Positions 39,501 to 49,344 of a DNA stretch of 64,000 nucleotides are shown here, one piece after another (within the stretch, counting starts at the first letter, position 1; the number at the start of each line of letters is the position of its first letter). The stretch comes from an uncultured Clostridia bacterium (GTDB lineage Bacteria; Bacillota; Clostridia; TANB77; CAG-508): assembly GCA_944386365.1 (NCBI GenBank), contig CALXAT010000006.1, positions 1-64,000 on the forward strand, given 5' to 3'. The notes beneath the pieces were generated by a model. The model did no database searches. It was given only the letters and a program-made list of their open reading frames with translations, and was not told the DNA's origin. The translations under genes and the position numbers were made by a program.

Positions 39501-42500
39501 AAATGTAGATGTAACATTATTAATTCCAAAGCAAGAATCTGTTACAATGAAGATTATAGCTACAGCAGGATATGTATATGAAGAAACAAAAATAGAAAAT
39601 AGTGCTACAGTTGTTTCAAGACATACTACAACAGATGATGAAGGAAGTAATACAGTCATAACATTAAATAAAACATCCAATACAGTTAGCCATACAATTC
39701 TTCCAGCAAACACAGCTTTTCCAGATGATTCAGAGGATCCAGACAATCCAAACCCAGAGGATCCAGACAATCCAAATCCAGATAATCCAAATAATCCAGA
39801 TGCCCCTAATAACCCAAATAACCCAGGAGAAGGAAGTTACAGTATTTCAGGATTAGCATGGGTAGATGACAATGAGGATGGAGAAAGACAATCAACAGAA
39901 GAATTAGTAAATGGTATCACAGTTATGTTATTAGATACAGAAGAAGCTAACGCAATTAAAGCACAAAAGCAAACAGATGCTAATGGAGCATACAGTTTTA
40001 CAGATGTAGAAGCAGGAAGTTATATTGTTGTATTTAGATATGATACAAATAATTATCAATTAACAGAATATAGAAAGAGTGGTGTATCAGATAATTTAAA
40101 CTCTGATGTTTCTGGTCAAGAAATGACAATAGAAGGACAAAGAACTTTAGTAGGTGCAACAGATGTTTTAACAGTAAATAATAACACATCTAATATTGAT
40201 ATGGGATTGATTGAAAATAAACTGTATGATTTAAAACTAGAGAAATCTATTACAAAAGTAACTGTACAAACAAATCAAAAGACCTCTACATATGGATATG
40301 ATCATGAAGAACTTGTAAAAGTGGATATTCGATCAAAAGAAATAGAAGGTGCTAAAGTAACAGTTGAATATAAAATTGTTGTAACAAATGAAGGAGAATT
40401 AACAGCAACAGTAGGAAGTGTGGCAGATTATTTACCAGAAGGATTTACTCTTTCTACAGATGTAAATCAAAATTGGATGAGACAGACAGATGGAAAATAT
40501 ATAAATACAAGTACAACAAATCAAAGAATTGCACCAGGTCAAAGCGTAACATTAACATTAACAGCAACAAAGACAATGACAGCTAATAATACAGGTATAT
40601 TTATTAATAAAGCAGAAATAGAAGAGGCAAGTAGTATTAATGGAACACAAGATGTAGATTCAACACCAGGCAATAATGTAGAAACAGAAGATGATTTTTC
40701 AAAAGCAGAAGTGATTATATCAATTGGAACAGGTATAGGTGTATATATATCAATTGGTGTCATATTAGCGGTATTAATTCTTATAGCTATTATGATTGGT
40801 GTTAAAAAAGGAAAAATTAAATTTGGAAAAATTTCTAAAATAAGTATGTTCATCATTATGTTTGCTGTAGTCATTTGTTTTCAAACAACAAACTCTTTAG
40901 CAATAAAAGGAAAATATTTACCAGAAGTTACATACTGGAATTTTGATGGTGATACTTATAAAGCTGGTGGAGGATCATTCTTTGATAACGAAAATGCTGA
41001 TGGAACACCAGGTAGTTTACCACGAGGAGCATGTATAGATCATGGTGCACATAATGCAGATGAGGACCCACCACGTAATAGAAGATATACATTAGCATCA
41101 GAAGATATAACGACAATAGAAACAGGATCAGTAGTTAAAACTGGATCAATTAGTTTATCTAAGGGAAATAGCAGTATTACCATGAAACAATTAGATGATA
41201 ATAACTATTTATTGGGACCATTTGTTATTAAGTGTAATAATAGTAATGGTTATACATTTGAAATAAAAGATGGTAAAGGAAATGTTATAACTGGATTTAG
41301 TACATGTAATAGTAGTGGAAACAGTATAACTGTTAAAGGAAATGCTACATTCTATATCAAAATACCAGCATCAAAGTGTAAGAATGGAATATCTAAAGTG
41401 AAAGCAACCAATACTGCTAGTGTAACAGCTACACAATCAGTTAAATTAAAAGTTTATGGAATATATAAACCTGATAAAGGATCAGAATATCAAAGGGTAG
41501 CTGTAACGATATATAAAAATGATACAACAACAACAACAACAACTGATAGCCAATCTGTAGAATGGAAAGATATAAACGGAGGATTAGAAATCTTTAAAAA
41601 GGACGCTGATAATACAAATATAAAATTACCAGGTGTTCAAATAAGAGTTCAAAACGCAGTAACAGGATATAATAAAACATTTACAACAGATTCAAATGGA
41701 AAAATACATATTGATAATTTATCTGTTGGTACATATACCATAACAGAAGTTTCAAATAATAACTATGGATATTCAGAAGTAGAATCAGGAAAAGTAACAG
41801 TATATTCAGGAAAAATATCAGCATTTGATTTGTTAAATAAAAAACAAACAGGAAACTTAACCATATACAAAAAAGATGAGAATACTAAAATTGGTTTACC
41901 AGGTGTATCATTTAAAATTAAAGATTCTTCTGGAAAATATATTATTGGTGTTAATAGTGGAGGCAATACAATTTCTAGAGTAACAGGAACGGTTCATTTA
42001 AGTAATATGCAAACAACCTCAGATAGTAGTAAGGCAACTGAATTTATAACAGATAGTAACGGTTGCATACAAATTTATAACTTATTAACAGATACTTATA
42101 CCGTATCAGAAATATCTGTAGGAAGTAACTTTGGATATGAAGTAGACAATAATTATATTTCTTGGCAAGCTTCTGGTGCAATTACAAAGGGAAATAATGC
42201 AAAAATTACAGTTACGAGACAAACATCTTCAAATACAGGAACAAGCTCATCAGGAGGAGATAAAGTTTCTAGTATCTTAAACATGATGAATAGGAAAAAA
42301 TATATAAAAATAAGTGGATATGCTTGGGAAGATAAAGTGAAAGATAAGAAATCTGATAAAGATTATTTATGGAAGAGTGGAACAGAAGATAAGAGATTAC
42401 AATATGTAACCGTTAGATTGAAAAAATCAGATGGAGAATTAATAGCTTCAACAACAACCAATGCAAATGGTGAATACAAATTTGGATATTATGATATAAG

Positions 42501-45120
42501 TCCAAATACCACAAAGGTAAAAATAGATGATTTAAAAGGTGCCTATGTAGAATTCGAATATAATGGTATGAGTTATAAAACGATATCAATAAACGAAAAA
42601 GCTACAAATGGAAATAAAGCTACAGACACAGCATTAAGAAATGCATTTAATGATAAATATGCAACGATTAGTAAGGGAATTGCATCTAACACAAAAGGCA
42701 ATAAAACATATGATATACGATATAAAACAAGTAATCATACAAGCACAGTAAATTATGGTAATTCATCAAAATATGGATATTCAGGACAAACCTATCCAAT
42801 AAGTGGCGTAGATGCACAATATATTATACAGGCAATTACAACGAAAAAACCAAATAATGTTTTGTGTACAACATACACACCAGATAGTTTAAGAGAGAGT
42901 GGAACAAATGAAATAACCAATATCAATTTAGGTCTTGAAGAAAGAGATATGCCAGATTTAGCAATTGTGGAAGATATGGAAAAAGTAGAAATTAGTTTAA
43001 ATGACTATACACATACATATCAATATGCACAAAGATATGAAGATCCTAAAAACTATGCAGGTGGAGATGGATTTAATCTTACTGTAAAATTTGCAAATAA
43101 ATATTTAACAAATTCATACTCAAGGGAAGTATATTCATCAGATATTGTATATAATAAACAACCAGGAAATGCAGGAAAATTAAAAGTATTTGTAACCTAC
43201 AGATTGAAACTAAGAAACGAATCAACAAACTTATATAGCAATATTAAAACATTAAGCAATTACTATGATGCTAGATATGAAAATATTGTTGTAAAAGATG
43301 CTAACGGAAAAACAATACAATCTTCAATAGATAACAGTTATAATTCTAATGGATTTAAGAAATTAAATATACAATTAAATATGCAAATAGAATACCAAGA
43401 TACAAAGGAAATAACCATAACTTATCAACTAAATAATGATGCAATAAATAGTATATTAAAAAATGAAATTACATTAGATTCTGTAACAGAAATTACATCA
43501 TATTCTACCTATAGTGATAAAGGATATAAAACGGTTTATGCCGGAATTGATGTTGATTCTGCGCCAGACAATGCCACACCAATGAATACAGATACATATG
43601 AAGATGATACAGATAGAGCACCAGCATTGACAATTATACCTAAAGAAGAAAGAGTAATTCAAGGTACAGTCTGGGAAGATAGTGCCATAGAAACCTTATT
43701 AAATAAAACAGGATATCAAAAAGAAAGAAAAGGTAATGGTATTTATGAAACAAATGAAAACATTGTCAATAATGTTAAGGTAGAGCTAATGTCAGTAAAT
43801 GCATCTGGAAATTTAGAATTAGCAAAATTGTATAAGAAAAACAATACTGTTGTGGATGCGACAACAACAACTAGCGGAAAAGGAGCGTATAGTTTTGTTG
43901 GTGTTGAACCAGGAAACTATGTACTACGATATACCTATGGAGACAATAGTGTAATATGTGATTCGAGTGGAAAGACGATTAAAAATGTAAATATTGATAA
44001 TTATAAATCAACAATATATAGAGGCGGAAACAAGGATGCTGTAAATGCCATGACAGATTATTGGTATAGGGGAGAAACAAGTAATATTGCAGGTGTACAA
44101 AGATTATCAGATGCAAAAGATAATGAAGAATTTGTTAATGATAGAATTACAGAGGATGAAATCGATTATGAATCTGCTACTGAAAGTAGAGACTTAACGG
44201 AAATTAGCGCAGATACGAGAATGTTTGATATTAAATTAGATTATGATGTAAATCTAGATAATATTAGTAAATTTGGAGCAGATTTAAAATTTGTATTTGA
44301 TAATATTGACTTTGGTATTATAGAAAGACCAAGACAGTCATTACTTGTTGATAAACAAATTGCAAATATTAAATTATCATTAACAAATGGAAATACAATA
44401 ATAGATGGTGATCCAAGAAGTCAAAATCTATCAGGTGTTAAAGTGTTAGATGATGATGTATATATTGAAGTAGATAATGAAATTATACAAGGTGCAACAT
44501 TGAAAATAACATATGAAATTACTGTAGATAATAGAAATTGCGAAATAGATTATAATAATGAAGACTATTATATCTATGGAATTGTTCCAAGTGGTCATGC
44601 TAACTGGAAAATAGCAACAGTTGTAGATATGTATGATTATTTACCAGAAGAAGTAGTATTGGAATCAAATGAAGGAAATAACTGGGAAAGAATACAAATA
44701 TCAAATGATATGAAAGGCAAACTTCTTTCAGAGCAAGTATATGAAAAAGTAAAAGGACTTCAAAATATTATACATTTAAAGAATCCTATATTTGAAAGTA
44801 TGACACCAGGTTCAGAAGCAGTTGATACAAGTATGGTAGTATCAAAACAATTATCAAGCACAGCTGATGATTTAACTTACGAAAATGATGTAGAAATCAT
44901 AAAATTGAAAGGAAGAAAAACAATAGATTCTGTACCGGGAAATTATGATCCGACTACAAATTCACCAGATGAAGCAGACGATGATAGTGTAATATTAACA
45001 ATTACGGGACCTACTGGTGAAAATAGGCAATATATGATTTATGGAATAATCGGCATAACATTATTAGTTATCGTAGGAGTAGGAATTATTATTATAAAAA
45101 GAAAAGTCTTAAAAAAATAA
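36568..45120 (+). CDS. 2850-residue fused surface protein (paralog of cassette genes A and B joined in frame)
   Basis: Residues 1-1426 parallel gene A: signal peptide, beta-rich body, DUF11-like module near 623, a P/N/D linker (about 1056-1089), a SdrD B-like module near 1092 ('SGLAWVDDNEDGERQS') and a membrane helix (about 1393-1412) with a K-rich KKGKIKFGK. Without a stop, the chain continues at 1427 with a second signal-peptide-like helix (MFIIMFAVVICF, ending N-S-L-A). It then follows gene B: SpaA-like modules, and a block with 'YLTNSYSREVY' equivalent to 'YLTNSYTRAIY' in gene B. It ends with P-T-G-E-N, a helix and K-R-K-V-L-K-K. The thioester Q-x-A-I-W motif is absent. The order helix-basic-helix means the two halves would both lie outside, joined by a hairpin unless cleaved. 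Confidence 0.82.
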   Translation: MKEKFSKKVIMIIIIAILTALNVFLLAIHIVNAEEKEAIDADPILEGTLEKYINYAISDDDKGTLVQYHLRTGINYKNESKTFPIKENEVNISIAQIDGKYPDKVKTIINSSEATNGNNQTGENSSSEYNPDTGILTIKMDNQDDDGNMISDKIPDSNAKDDYVIICYYDTYTENQDEREMALEVSSKITLFSEDNKEITGQGEIKKKVSENIGDLTSIGYDTEDVYNGYIKSNIINDTEYNTQYTEKETIDISKKEAHQKIEITEENTFVRTDGEKITKDLGNNHNLVYKRTKFEKDNITKILGEEGVIQILDADGNILATIDKDTEFAEDGTLTIEYENDIEKLIIKTSNIVSEGTLYIENTKEIKSTMQDIENVKIKTTTNISGINEETVVSEENGEEKEAVVEKEVYKKASENIVDIKEAQDNVNINISSSEWTNKQQNEITFDINLDATSSQYNLFKNPQLKIELPSQVEKVILGDSSIVYGNGLELQDPIVETDKDGNFNIVANLTGEQTQYTEKSLGLITDVKISATIILKKDIENTTDKINFVYTNAYTLDNKTEEKTIQKEIKMQSYNKEESMPTEMQAAVQAAVNDVILQQSVDSLNMQVTAKKGDVTLNDNDVVYAGEYVKYSIKVTNITSETVNNVKVVASIPDGVTYGELEADYYSYNGEYKYNFDSNVKEKTIEIGTLRSGESKEVFYEVQVNNLASGEDQKEITTNIKSYVGNAEANSWNLKNIINSSEATIFVDARRDNGENRWNYNVYIRGQQGKEVTVQIKLPEAFIPNYFVYDGYLRDQIPSDNITVSEDNVLTTTLTIDNGLVYVFEGDMDESKIDKNIDASGTTLVATSSISLDGKTYYGNETRIFYEFPNVKISMTSPTEGQKISYEDEIEYDITVENIGGSNYKEEESKSVSVNLTDYLPEDINPVSVTYENYEPITEVVTDEDGKANNVVKYERKVETVDISAISSDQDGNKLPNVDVTLLIPKQESVTMKIIATAGYVYEETKIENSATVVSRHTTTDDEGSNTVITLNKTSNTVSHTILPANTAFPDDSEDPDNPNPEDPDNPNPDNPNNPDAPNNPNNPGEGSYSISGLAWVDDNEDGERQSTEELVNGITVMLLDTEEANAIKAQKQTDANGAYSFTDVEAGSYIVVFRYDTNNYQLTEYRKSGVSDNLNSDVSGQEMTIEGQRTLVGATDVLTVNNNTSNIDMGLIENKLYDLKLEKSITKVTVQTNQKTSTYGYDHEELVKVDIRSKEIEGAKVTVEYKIVVTNEGELTATVGSVADYLPEGFTLSTDVNQNWMRQTDGKYINTSTTNQRIAPGQSVTLTLTATKTMTANNTGIFINKAEIEEASSINGTQDVDSTPGNNVETEDDFSKAEVIISIGTGIGVYISIGVILAVLILIAIMIGVKKGKIKFGKISKISMFIIMFAVVICFQTTNSLAIKGKYLPEVTYWNFDGDTYKAGGGSFFDNENADGTPGSLPRGACIDHGAHNADEDPPRNRRYTLASEDITTIETGSVVKTGSISLSKGNSSITMKQLDDNNYLLGPFVIKCNNSNGYTFEIKDGKGNVITGFSTCNSSGNSITVKGNATFYIKIPASKCKNGISKVKATNTASVTATQSVKLKVYGIYKPDKGSEYQRVAVTIYKNDTTTTTTTDSQSVEWKDINGGLEIFKKDADNTNIKLPGVQIRVQNAVTGYNKTFTTDSNGKIHIDNLSVGTYTITEVSNNNYGYSEVESGKVTVYSGKISAFDLLNKKQTGNLTIYKKDENTKIGLPGVSFKIKDSSGKYIIGVNSGGNTISRVTGTVHLSNMQTTSDSSKATEFITDSNGCIQIYNLLTDTYTVSEISVGSNFGYEVDNNYISWQASGAITKGNNAKITVTRQTSSNTGTSSSGGDKVSSILNMMNRKKYIKISGYAWEDKVKDKKSDKDYLWKSGTEDKRLQYVTVRLKKSDGELIASTTTNANGEYKFGYYDISPNTTKVKIDDLKGAYVEFEYNGMSYKTISINEKATNGNKATDTALRNAFNDKYATISKGIASNTKGNKTYDIRYKTSNHTSTVNYGNSSKYGYSGQTYPISGVDAQYIIQAITTKKPNNVLCTTYTPDSLRESGTNEITNINLGLEERDMPDLAIVEDMEKVEISLNDYTHTYQYAQRYEDPKNYAGGDGFNLTVKFANKYLTNSYSREVYSSDIVYNKQPGNAGKLKVFVTYRLKLRNESTNLYSNIKTLSNYYDARYENIVVKDANGKTIQSSIDNSYNSNGFKKLNIQLNMQIEYQDTKEITITYQLNNDAINSILKNEITLDSVTEITSYSTYSDKGYKTVYAGIDVDSAPDNATPMNTDTYEDDTDRAPALTIIPKEERVIQGTVWEDSAIETLLNKTGYQKERKGNGIYETNENIVNNVKVELMSVNASGNLELAKLYKKNNTVVDATTTTSGKGAYSFVGVEPGNYVLRYTYGDNSVICDSSGKTIKNVNIDNYKSTIYRGGNKDAVNAMTDYWYRGETSNIAGVQRLSDAKDNEEFVNDRITEDEIDYESATESRDLTEISADTRMFDIKLDYDVNLDNISKFGADLKFVFDNIDFGIIERPRQSLLVDKQIANIKLSLTNGNTIIDGDPRSQNLSGVKVLDDDVYIEVDNEIIQGATLKITYEITVDNRNCEIDYNNEDYYIYGIVPSGHANWKIATVVDMYDYLPEEVVLESNEGNNWERIQISNDMKGKLLSEQVYEKVKGLQNIIHLKNPIFESMTPGSEAVDTSMVVSKQLSSTADDLTYENDVEIIKLKGRKTIDSVPGNYDPTTNSPDEADDDSVILTITGPTGENRQYMIYGIIGITLLVIVGVGIIIIKRKVLKK
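39733..39826 (+). repeat. Imperfect D-P-D-N-P-N repeat tract
   Basis: A 20-base unit beginning gaggatccagac occurs at 39733 and 39757, followed by degenerate aatcca repeats. It encodes a Pro/Asn/Asp-rich spacer between the repeat region and the SdrD B-like module. Confidence 0.75.
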
Positions 45121-45137
45121 TCATATAAATAATAAAA

Positions 45138-45168
45138 AAATCATTTCTAAATAGGAATGATTTTTTTT
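45138..45168 (+). terminator. Terminator after the fused surface gene
   Basis: A stem of about 9-10 bp (45138-45147 with 45154-45163, one G-T pair) runs into TTTTT. Confidence 0.75.
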
Positions 45169-45366
45169 ATTGTATTGCTTTTTTTGACATTCTGTAATAA
45201 AATAAAAAGCATAAAAATAGAAAAAAAGAAAGATAAAAAAATATAAGACCAAAAAACAGTAAAATATGTAAAAAAATTCTTTATAATGAGTTACTAAAAA
45301 AGACAAAAACCACAAAAGACAAGTAGTAAAATATAGCTGATAATTGGGTAAAGGTGGTATGTAAAT

Positions 45367-47778
45367 ATGTTTCAAAATATAAATGAATATATTGTGCAAG
45401 ATAGAAAAAAAGAAACAATGAATAGGTGGTCAGAAATCATAAAAAGAAATAATATCATTATGTATATCATTTCTTTTATGTTATCTCTTGTTGGAATAGG
45501 AGGAAATTTTTCATTATTTAGTATCAGTATATTAGGAGCATGTTTTTCATCTTCGGTTCCCCTTTTAGGTATCATAATTGTAACACTAATAGGAAATAGT
45601 ATTAAATTTGGTGTTAGTGGAGGAGTAGAATATTTCTTAACAAGTTTAATATTTTTTATTAGTATTTTTATTATAAAACCTAAGTATAATGAAGATGAAA
45701 GAAATGAGAAAATAAAAGTAGGAAAAAATATTTTTGTTTCTGTTTTTGTTATTCAAATTATAAAAGCACTATTGTCTACATTTACACTTTATGATGTGTT
45801 ATTCAGTATTACAAATGCAATTATAGCGGTTGCTTTTTATAAAATATTTGCAAATTCTATATCTGTTATTGAAAATTTTGGACAAAAAAAAGCATTTTCA
45901 ATAGAAGAAGTAATAGGGACAAGTCTTCTATTAGCCATAGCCGTAAGCGCTTTTGCAGATGTGACTATTTTAGGATTTTCAATAAGAAATATATTGAGTA
46001 TATTAATTGTTTTGGTATTAGGATGGAAAAATGGTGTATTAGTAGGTGCAACATCTGGTGTAACCATAGGTGTAACATTAGGCATTATTACAGGAGGAGA
46101 GCCAATTATTATAGCAGCTTATGCTATTTCTGGAATGGTGGCAGGCATATTAAATCGATTTGGAAAGATAGGCGTTATTGTAGGATTTTGTATAGGAAAT
46201 GTCATTTTAGCATATGCATCTAATGGATATACAGTAGAATTAATTTATTTTAAAGAAATTTTATTGGCCTCTATCATTTTATTAGCGATACCAAAAAATA
46301 TTAATATTGATATAGAAGAATTTGTAGGAAATTCAAAATTTTTTCCAATATCAAGAGAAAGAGGTCTAACAAGAGAAAAAGAGACTGTAGAAAAGCTAAA
46401 TAATGTATCTGAAACAATTAAAAAAATGGCAGATTCTTATGCAAAAGAATCTAAAAATATATACACAGTAGAAGAGAAAGAAGAAAATAAACAAATATTT
46501 ATTAATGAATTATTAAATAATTTGGAACCATATAAAGATAATTTACTATATGAAGATATTGCTAATGTAGATGGAAAAATAGTAGATGAAATATTTAATT
46601 TGTTACTAGAAAAACAAGAAATAGAAAGAACAGACTTATTAAAAATCTTTGCAGATTGTAATAGTTATATTGTAGGATTTGATGATAAAGAGGTAAGTAC
46701 ATATTTAGAAGAAAATATATTACAAATATTAAGAATTATTAATATATCATATAAAGTAAGTAAAAATAATTTTGTATGGAAAAGAAAATTACAAGAAAGT
46801 AAAAAAAATATGGAAACACAGTTAAATGGTGTTTCAAAAGTTATTTCGGGAATTGCTAAAGACATAGAGAAAGATGCAAAAGAAGAAAAAAATTACACAA
46901 AACAAGAAATTGAAATTATAGAGCTCTTAAAACAGAAAGAAATAGAAGTAAATGAAGTAACTATTACCAAAAAAGATAGATATATCATAAATATATATGT
47001 TAAAAAGCCAGTTGATAATCAACTGATAGAAACAATACTTACCAGAACGTTGAAAGAGAAGATTATATTAAATGAAGAAAATTCTACAGATACAAACTTA
47101 ATTTATATATCTGATGACAAATATGTTATTGGCTTTGCAACAGCAGATTCAAGTAAAAATCAAAGTGAAGTTTCAGGTGATAATTTTATTAATACAAGAT
47201 TAAAAGATGGAAAATATTTGATTGCATTAAGTGATGGTATAGGAACAGGAAGAAAAGCAAATGAAAGTAGTATGCAAGCATTGGCAATGTTACAAAATTT
47301 ATTGGCATCTGGATTTGATAAAGATAGTTCTATACAATTAATTACATCTACATTGATTAGTAAAAATGAAGAAATTTTTGCAACTTTGGATATAGCTATT
47401 ATAGATTTATACAAAGGAACAATCGAAATGATAAAAAGTGGAGCATGTCCAACATATATAAAGAGAAATAAAAGAGTACAAATTATTAAATCCAATTCAT
47501 TACCAGCAGGAATGATTAATCAAGATAATATACAAGTATTTGATACAGATATACAAAATGAACAAATTATGCTAATGTGTACAGATGGAATTTTAGATTC
47601 CAATATAGAATATAAAAATAAGGAATTATGGATAAAATATTTACTAGAAGATATAGAGACTAAAAATACCAAGAAAATTGCAGACATTGTATTAAATGAA
47701 GCAATTGATAATAATTTTGGAAAAACAAAAGATGATATGAGTGTCATCGTATGTAAATTTAGGCAAAAGGAAATGTAA
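45367..47778 (+). CDS. spoIIE: Stage II sporulation protein E
   Basis: SpoIIE dephosphorylates SpoIIAA at the sporulation septum and so activates sigma-F in the forespore. The 803-residue length fits. About ten N-terminal membrane helices (roughly 20-320) are followed by a helical FtsZ-interaction/regulatory region and a PP2C phosphatase domain (about 597-800). The metal-binding motifs are S-D-G-I-G-T-G, T-D-G-I-L and D-D-M-S-V. ATG 45367 follows AAAGGTGGT. The 245-base upstream region contains the previous terminator and an AT-rich stretch in which I find no clear Spo0A box. This is direct evidence for endospore formation. Confidence 0.95.
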   Translation: MFQNINEYIVQDRKKETMNRWSEIIKRNNIIMYIISFMLSLVGIGGNFSLFSISILGACFSSSVPLLGIIIVTLIGNSIKFGVSGGVEYFLTSLIFFISIFIIKPKYNEDERNEKIKVGKNIFVSVFVIQIIKALLSTFTLYDVLFSITNAIIAVAFYKIFANSISVIENFGQKKAFSIEEVIGTSLLLAIAVSAFADVTILGFSIRNILSILIVLVLGWKNGVLVGATSGVTIGVTLGIITGGEPIIIAAYAISGMVAGILNRFGKIGVIVGFCIGNVILAYASNGYTVELIYFKEILLASIILLAIPKNINIDIEEFVGNSKFFPISRERGLTREKETVEKLNNVSETIKKMADSYAKESKNIYTVEEKEENKQIFINELLNNLEPYKDNLLYEDIANVDGKIVDEIFNLLLEKQEIERTDLLKIFADCNSYIVGFDDKEVSTYLEENILQILRIINISYKVSKNNFVWKRKLQESKKNMETQLNGVSKVISGIAKDIEKDAKEEKNYTKQEIEIIELLKQKEIEVNEVTITKKDRYIINIYVKKPVDNQLIETILTRTLKEKIILNEENSTDTNLIYISDDKYVIGFATADSSKNQSEVSGDNFINTRLKDGKYLIALSDGIGTGRKANESSMQALAMLQNLLASGFDKDSSIQLITSTLISKNEEIFATLDIAIIDLYKGTIEMIKSGACPTYIKRNKRVQIIKSNSLPAGMINQDNIQVFDTDIQNEQIMLMCTDGILDSNIEYKNKELWIKYLLEDIETKNTKKIADIVLNEAIDNNFGKTKDDMSVIVCKFRQKEM

Positions 47779-47796
47779 AATAGGAGGAAAAATTCG

Positions 47797-49317
47797 ATGA
47801 GTAAAGGAAGAAGATATGAGGAACCAAAGTTAAATATGAAAAAAGTTTTTGCAGTCATATTAGCCATTATTGTAATCATTATGTCTATTTTTATCATAAA
47901 AGGAATCTTTTCAAAAGAACAAAAAACAGGAGGAATTACAAGTAAAACATATTTTGCAGCTTTTAAAGATAATAAATGGGGCGTTATTGATGAAAATGGA
48001 AATACAGTTATTGATCCTTCATATGAAGAAATGATTATTATTCCTGATAATAAAACAGATGTATTTCTTTGTACATATGATGTCAATTATGATACAGGTG
48101 AATATTCTACCAAGGCATTAAATAGTAAAAATGAGGAAATCTTTACAGAATATAATAAAATTGAAGCTATACCAAATTATGATGAAAACAATAATTTATG
48201 GTATGAAGATAATGTACTAAAAGTGCAAAAAGATGGAAAATGGGGAACAATCAATGAGACCGGAGAAGAACTTTTAAAAACAGAATATGATAGTATAGAA
48301 GCAATTAAAGGTATAAAAAATGCATTGTTAATACAAAAAGATGGAAAGTATGGTGTTGCAGATGATGAAGGAAAAATAATCCTAGATCCTAACTATACGG
48401 AAATTACCAATTTAGGAGAAGATAACAAAGCAGGTTATATTGTAAAAGATGATTCTGGACTATATGGAATTGTAGGATATTCTAAAAATGTGATTTTAGA
48501 AAATAAATACCAAGAAATTGAAAAAGTTTATGGAAATGATTTATATGTTATATCACAAGATGGAAAACAAAAAGTTATAAATGCCAATGGAGAAGAGGTT
48601 TTAACAAATGGGTTTGAAGAAATATCTGCAATCTTAAAAACTAAAGATCAAGGTGTTATTTATGTTTCAAATGGAAAATATGGTATTATGACACTTACAG
48701 GAGAAGTAAAAATTGAAGCACAATATGATAATTTAGTAGAAGCAAAGGCAGGCATTTTTATTGCAACAAAGGGAGATAAACAAGGAATTATCGATATAGA
48801 TAATCATGAAAAAGTACCATTTAATTACAATACCATAACCTATAATGAAAAAGGTGATATATATATTGCAGAAGATGAGAACTTTAATAGTAATATTATG
48901 GATACAAACTTTGATGTAAAACAAACAGGTATATTAATAGAGATTAACACAGATTCAGGATATTTTGAATTAAGACAAAATGATGAATATAAATATTATA
49001 ATTTTAAATTTGAGGAAAAAGATAAAAAGGAAATTTTAACAAATCATACATTATATTTAGATAAAAAAGATAATCAGTATGGATATATAGACAAAGATGG
49101 AAATGTTGTGGTAGAATATATATATGATGATGCCACAGAACAAAATGCATATGGATATGCAGCAGTCAAAAAAGATGGAAAATGGGGCGCAATTAATAAT
49201 AAAGGAGAAGTTGTACAAGAACCTACATATAATTTGGATGACTATCTAATGGTTGATTTTATAGGAAGATGGCATCTAGGAAAAGATATTAATATGAATT
49301 ACTATAATCAAGAATAA
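47797..49317 (+). CDS. Membrane-anchored WG-repeat protein
   Basis: The 506-residue protein has one N-terminal membrane helix (about 15-36). At least six WG repeats follow, for example 'KWGVIDENGNTVIDPSYEEM', 'KWGTINETGEELLKTEYDSI' and 'QYGYIDKDGNVVVEYIYDDA', each about 45 residues with the W/Y-G-x-I-(D/N) core. WG repeats form extracytoplasmic beta-rich domains of unknown binding specificity. ATG 47797 follows TAGGAGGAAAAATTCG, 18 bases after spoIIE, so it may be co-expressed at sporulation. Confidence 0.82.
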   Translation: MSKGRRYEEPKLNMKKVFAVILAIIVIIMSIFIIKGIFSKEQKTGGITSKTYFAAFKDNKWGVIDENGNTVIDPSYEEMIIIPDNKTDVFLCTYDVNYDTGEYSTKALNSKNEEIFTEYNKIEAIPNYDENNNLWYEDNVLKVQKDGKWGTINETGEELLKTEYDSIEAIKGIKNALLIQKDGKYGVADDEGKIILDPNYTEITNLGEDNKAGYIVKDDSGLYGIVGYSKNVILENKYQEIEKVYGNDLYVISQDGKQKVINANGEEVLTNGFEEISAILKTKDQGVIYVSNGKYGIMTLTGEVKIEAQYDNLVEAKAGIFIATKGDKQGIIDIDNHEKVPFNYNTITYNEKGDIYIAEDENFNSNIMDTNFDVKQTGILIEINTDSGYFELRQNDEYKYYNFKFEEKDKKEILTNHTLYLDKKDNQYGYIDKDGNVVVEYIYDDATEQNAYGYAAVKKDGKWGAINNKGEVVQEPTYNLDDYLMVDFIGRWHLGKDINMNYYNQE

Positions 49318-49344
49318 TAAAAATAATAAAAAAAGGTGATTGAA

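Noticed and set aside
40807..40848. Independent translation start of the second half of the fused surface protein at ATG 40846
   Set aside because: Only AAGGA about 35 bases upstream and weak GGAAAA; no ribosome binding site comparable with the AAAGGAGGGG of gene B.
47520..48086. 188-codon minus-strand open frame across the spoIIE end and WG gene start
   Set aside because: Shadow of conserved genes on the plus strand; no ribosome binding site.
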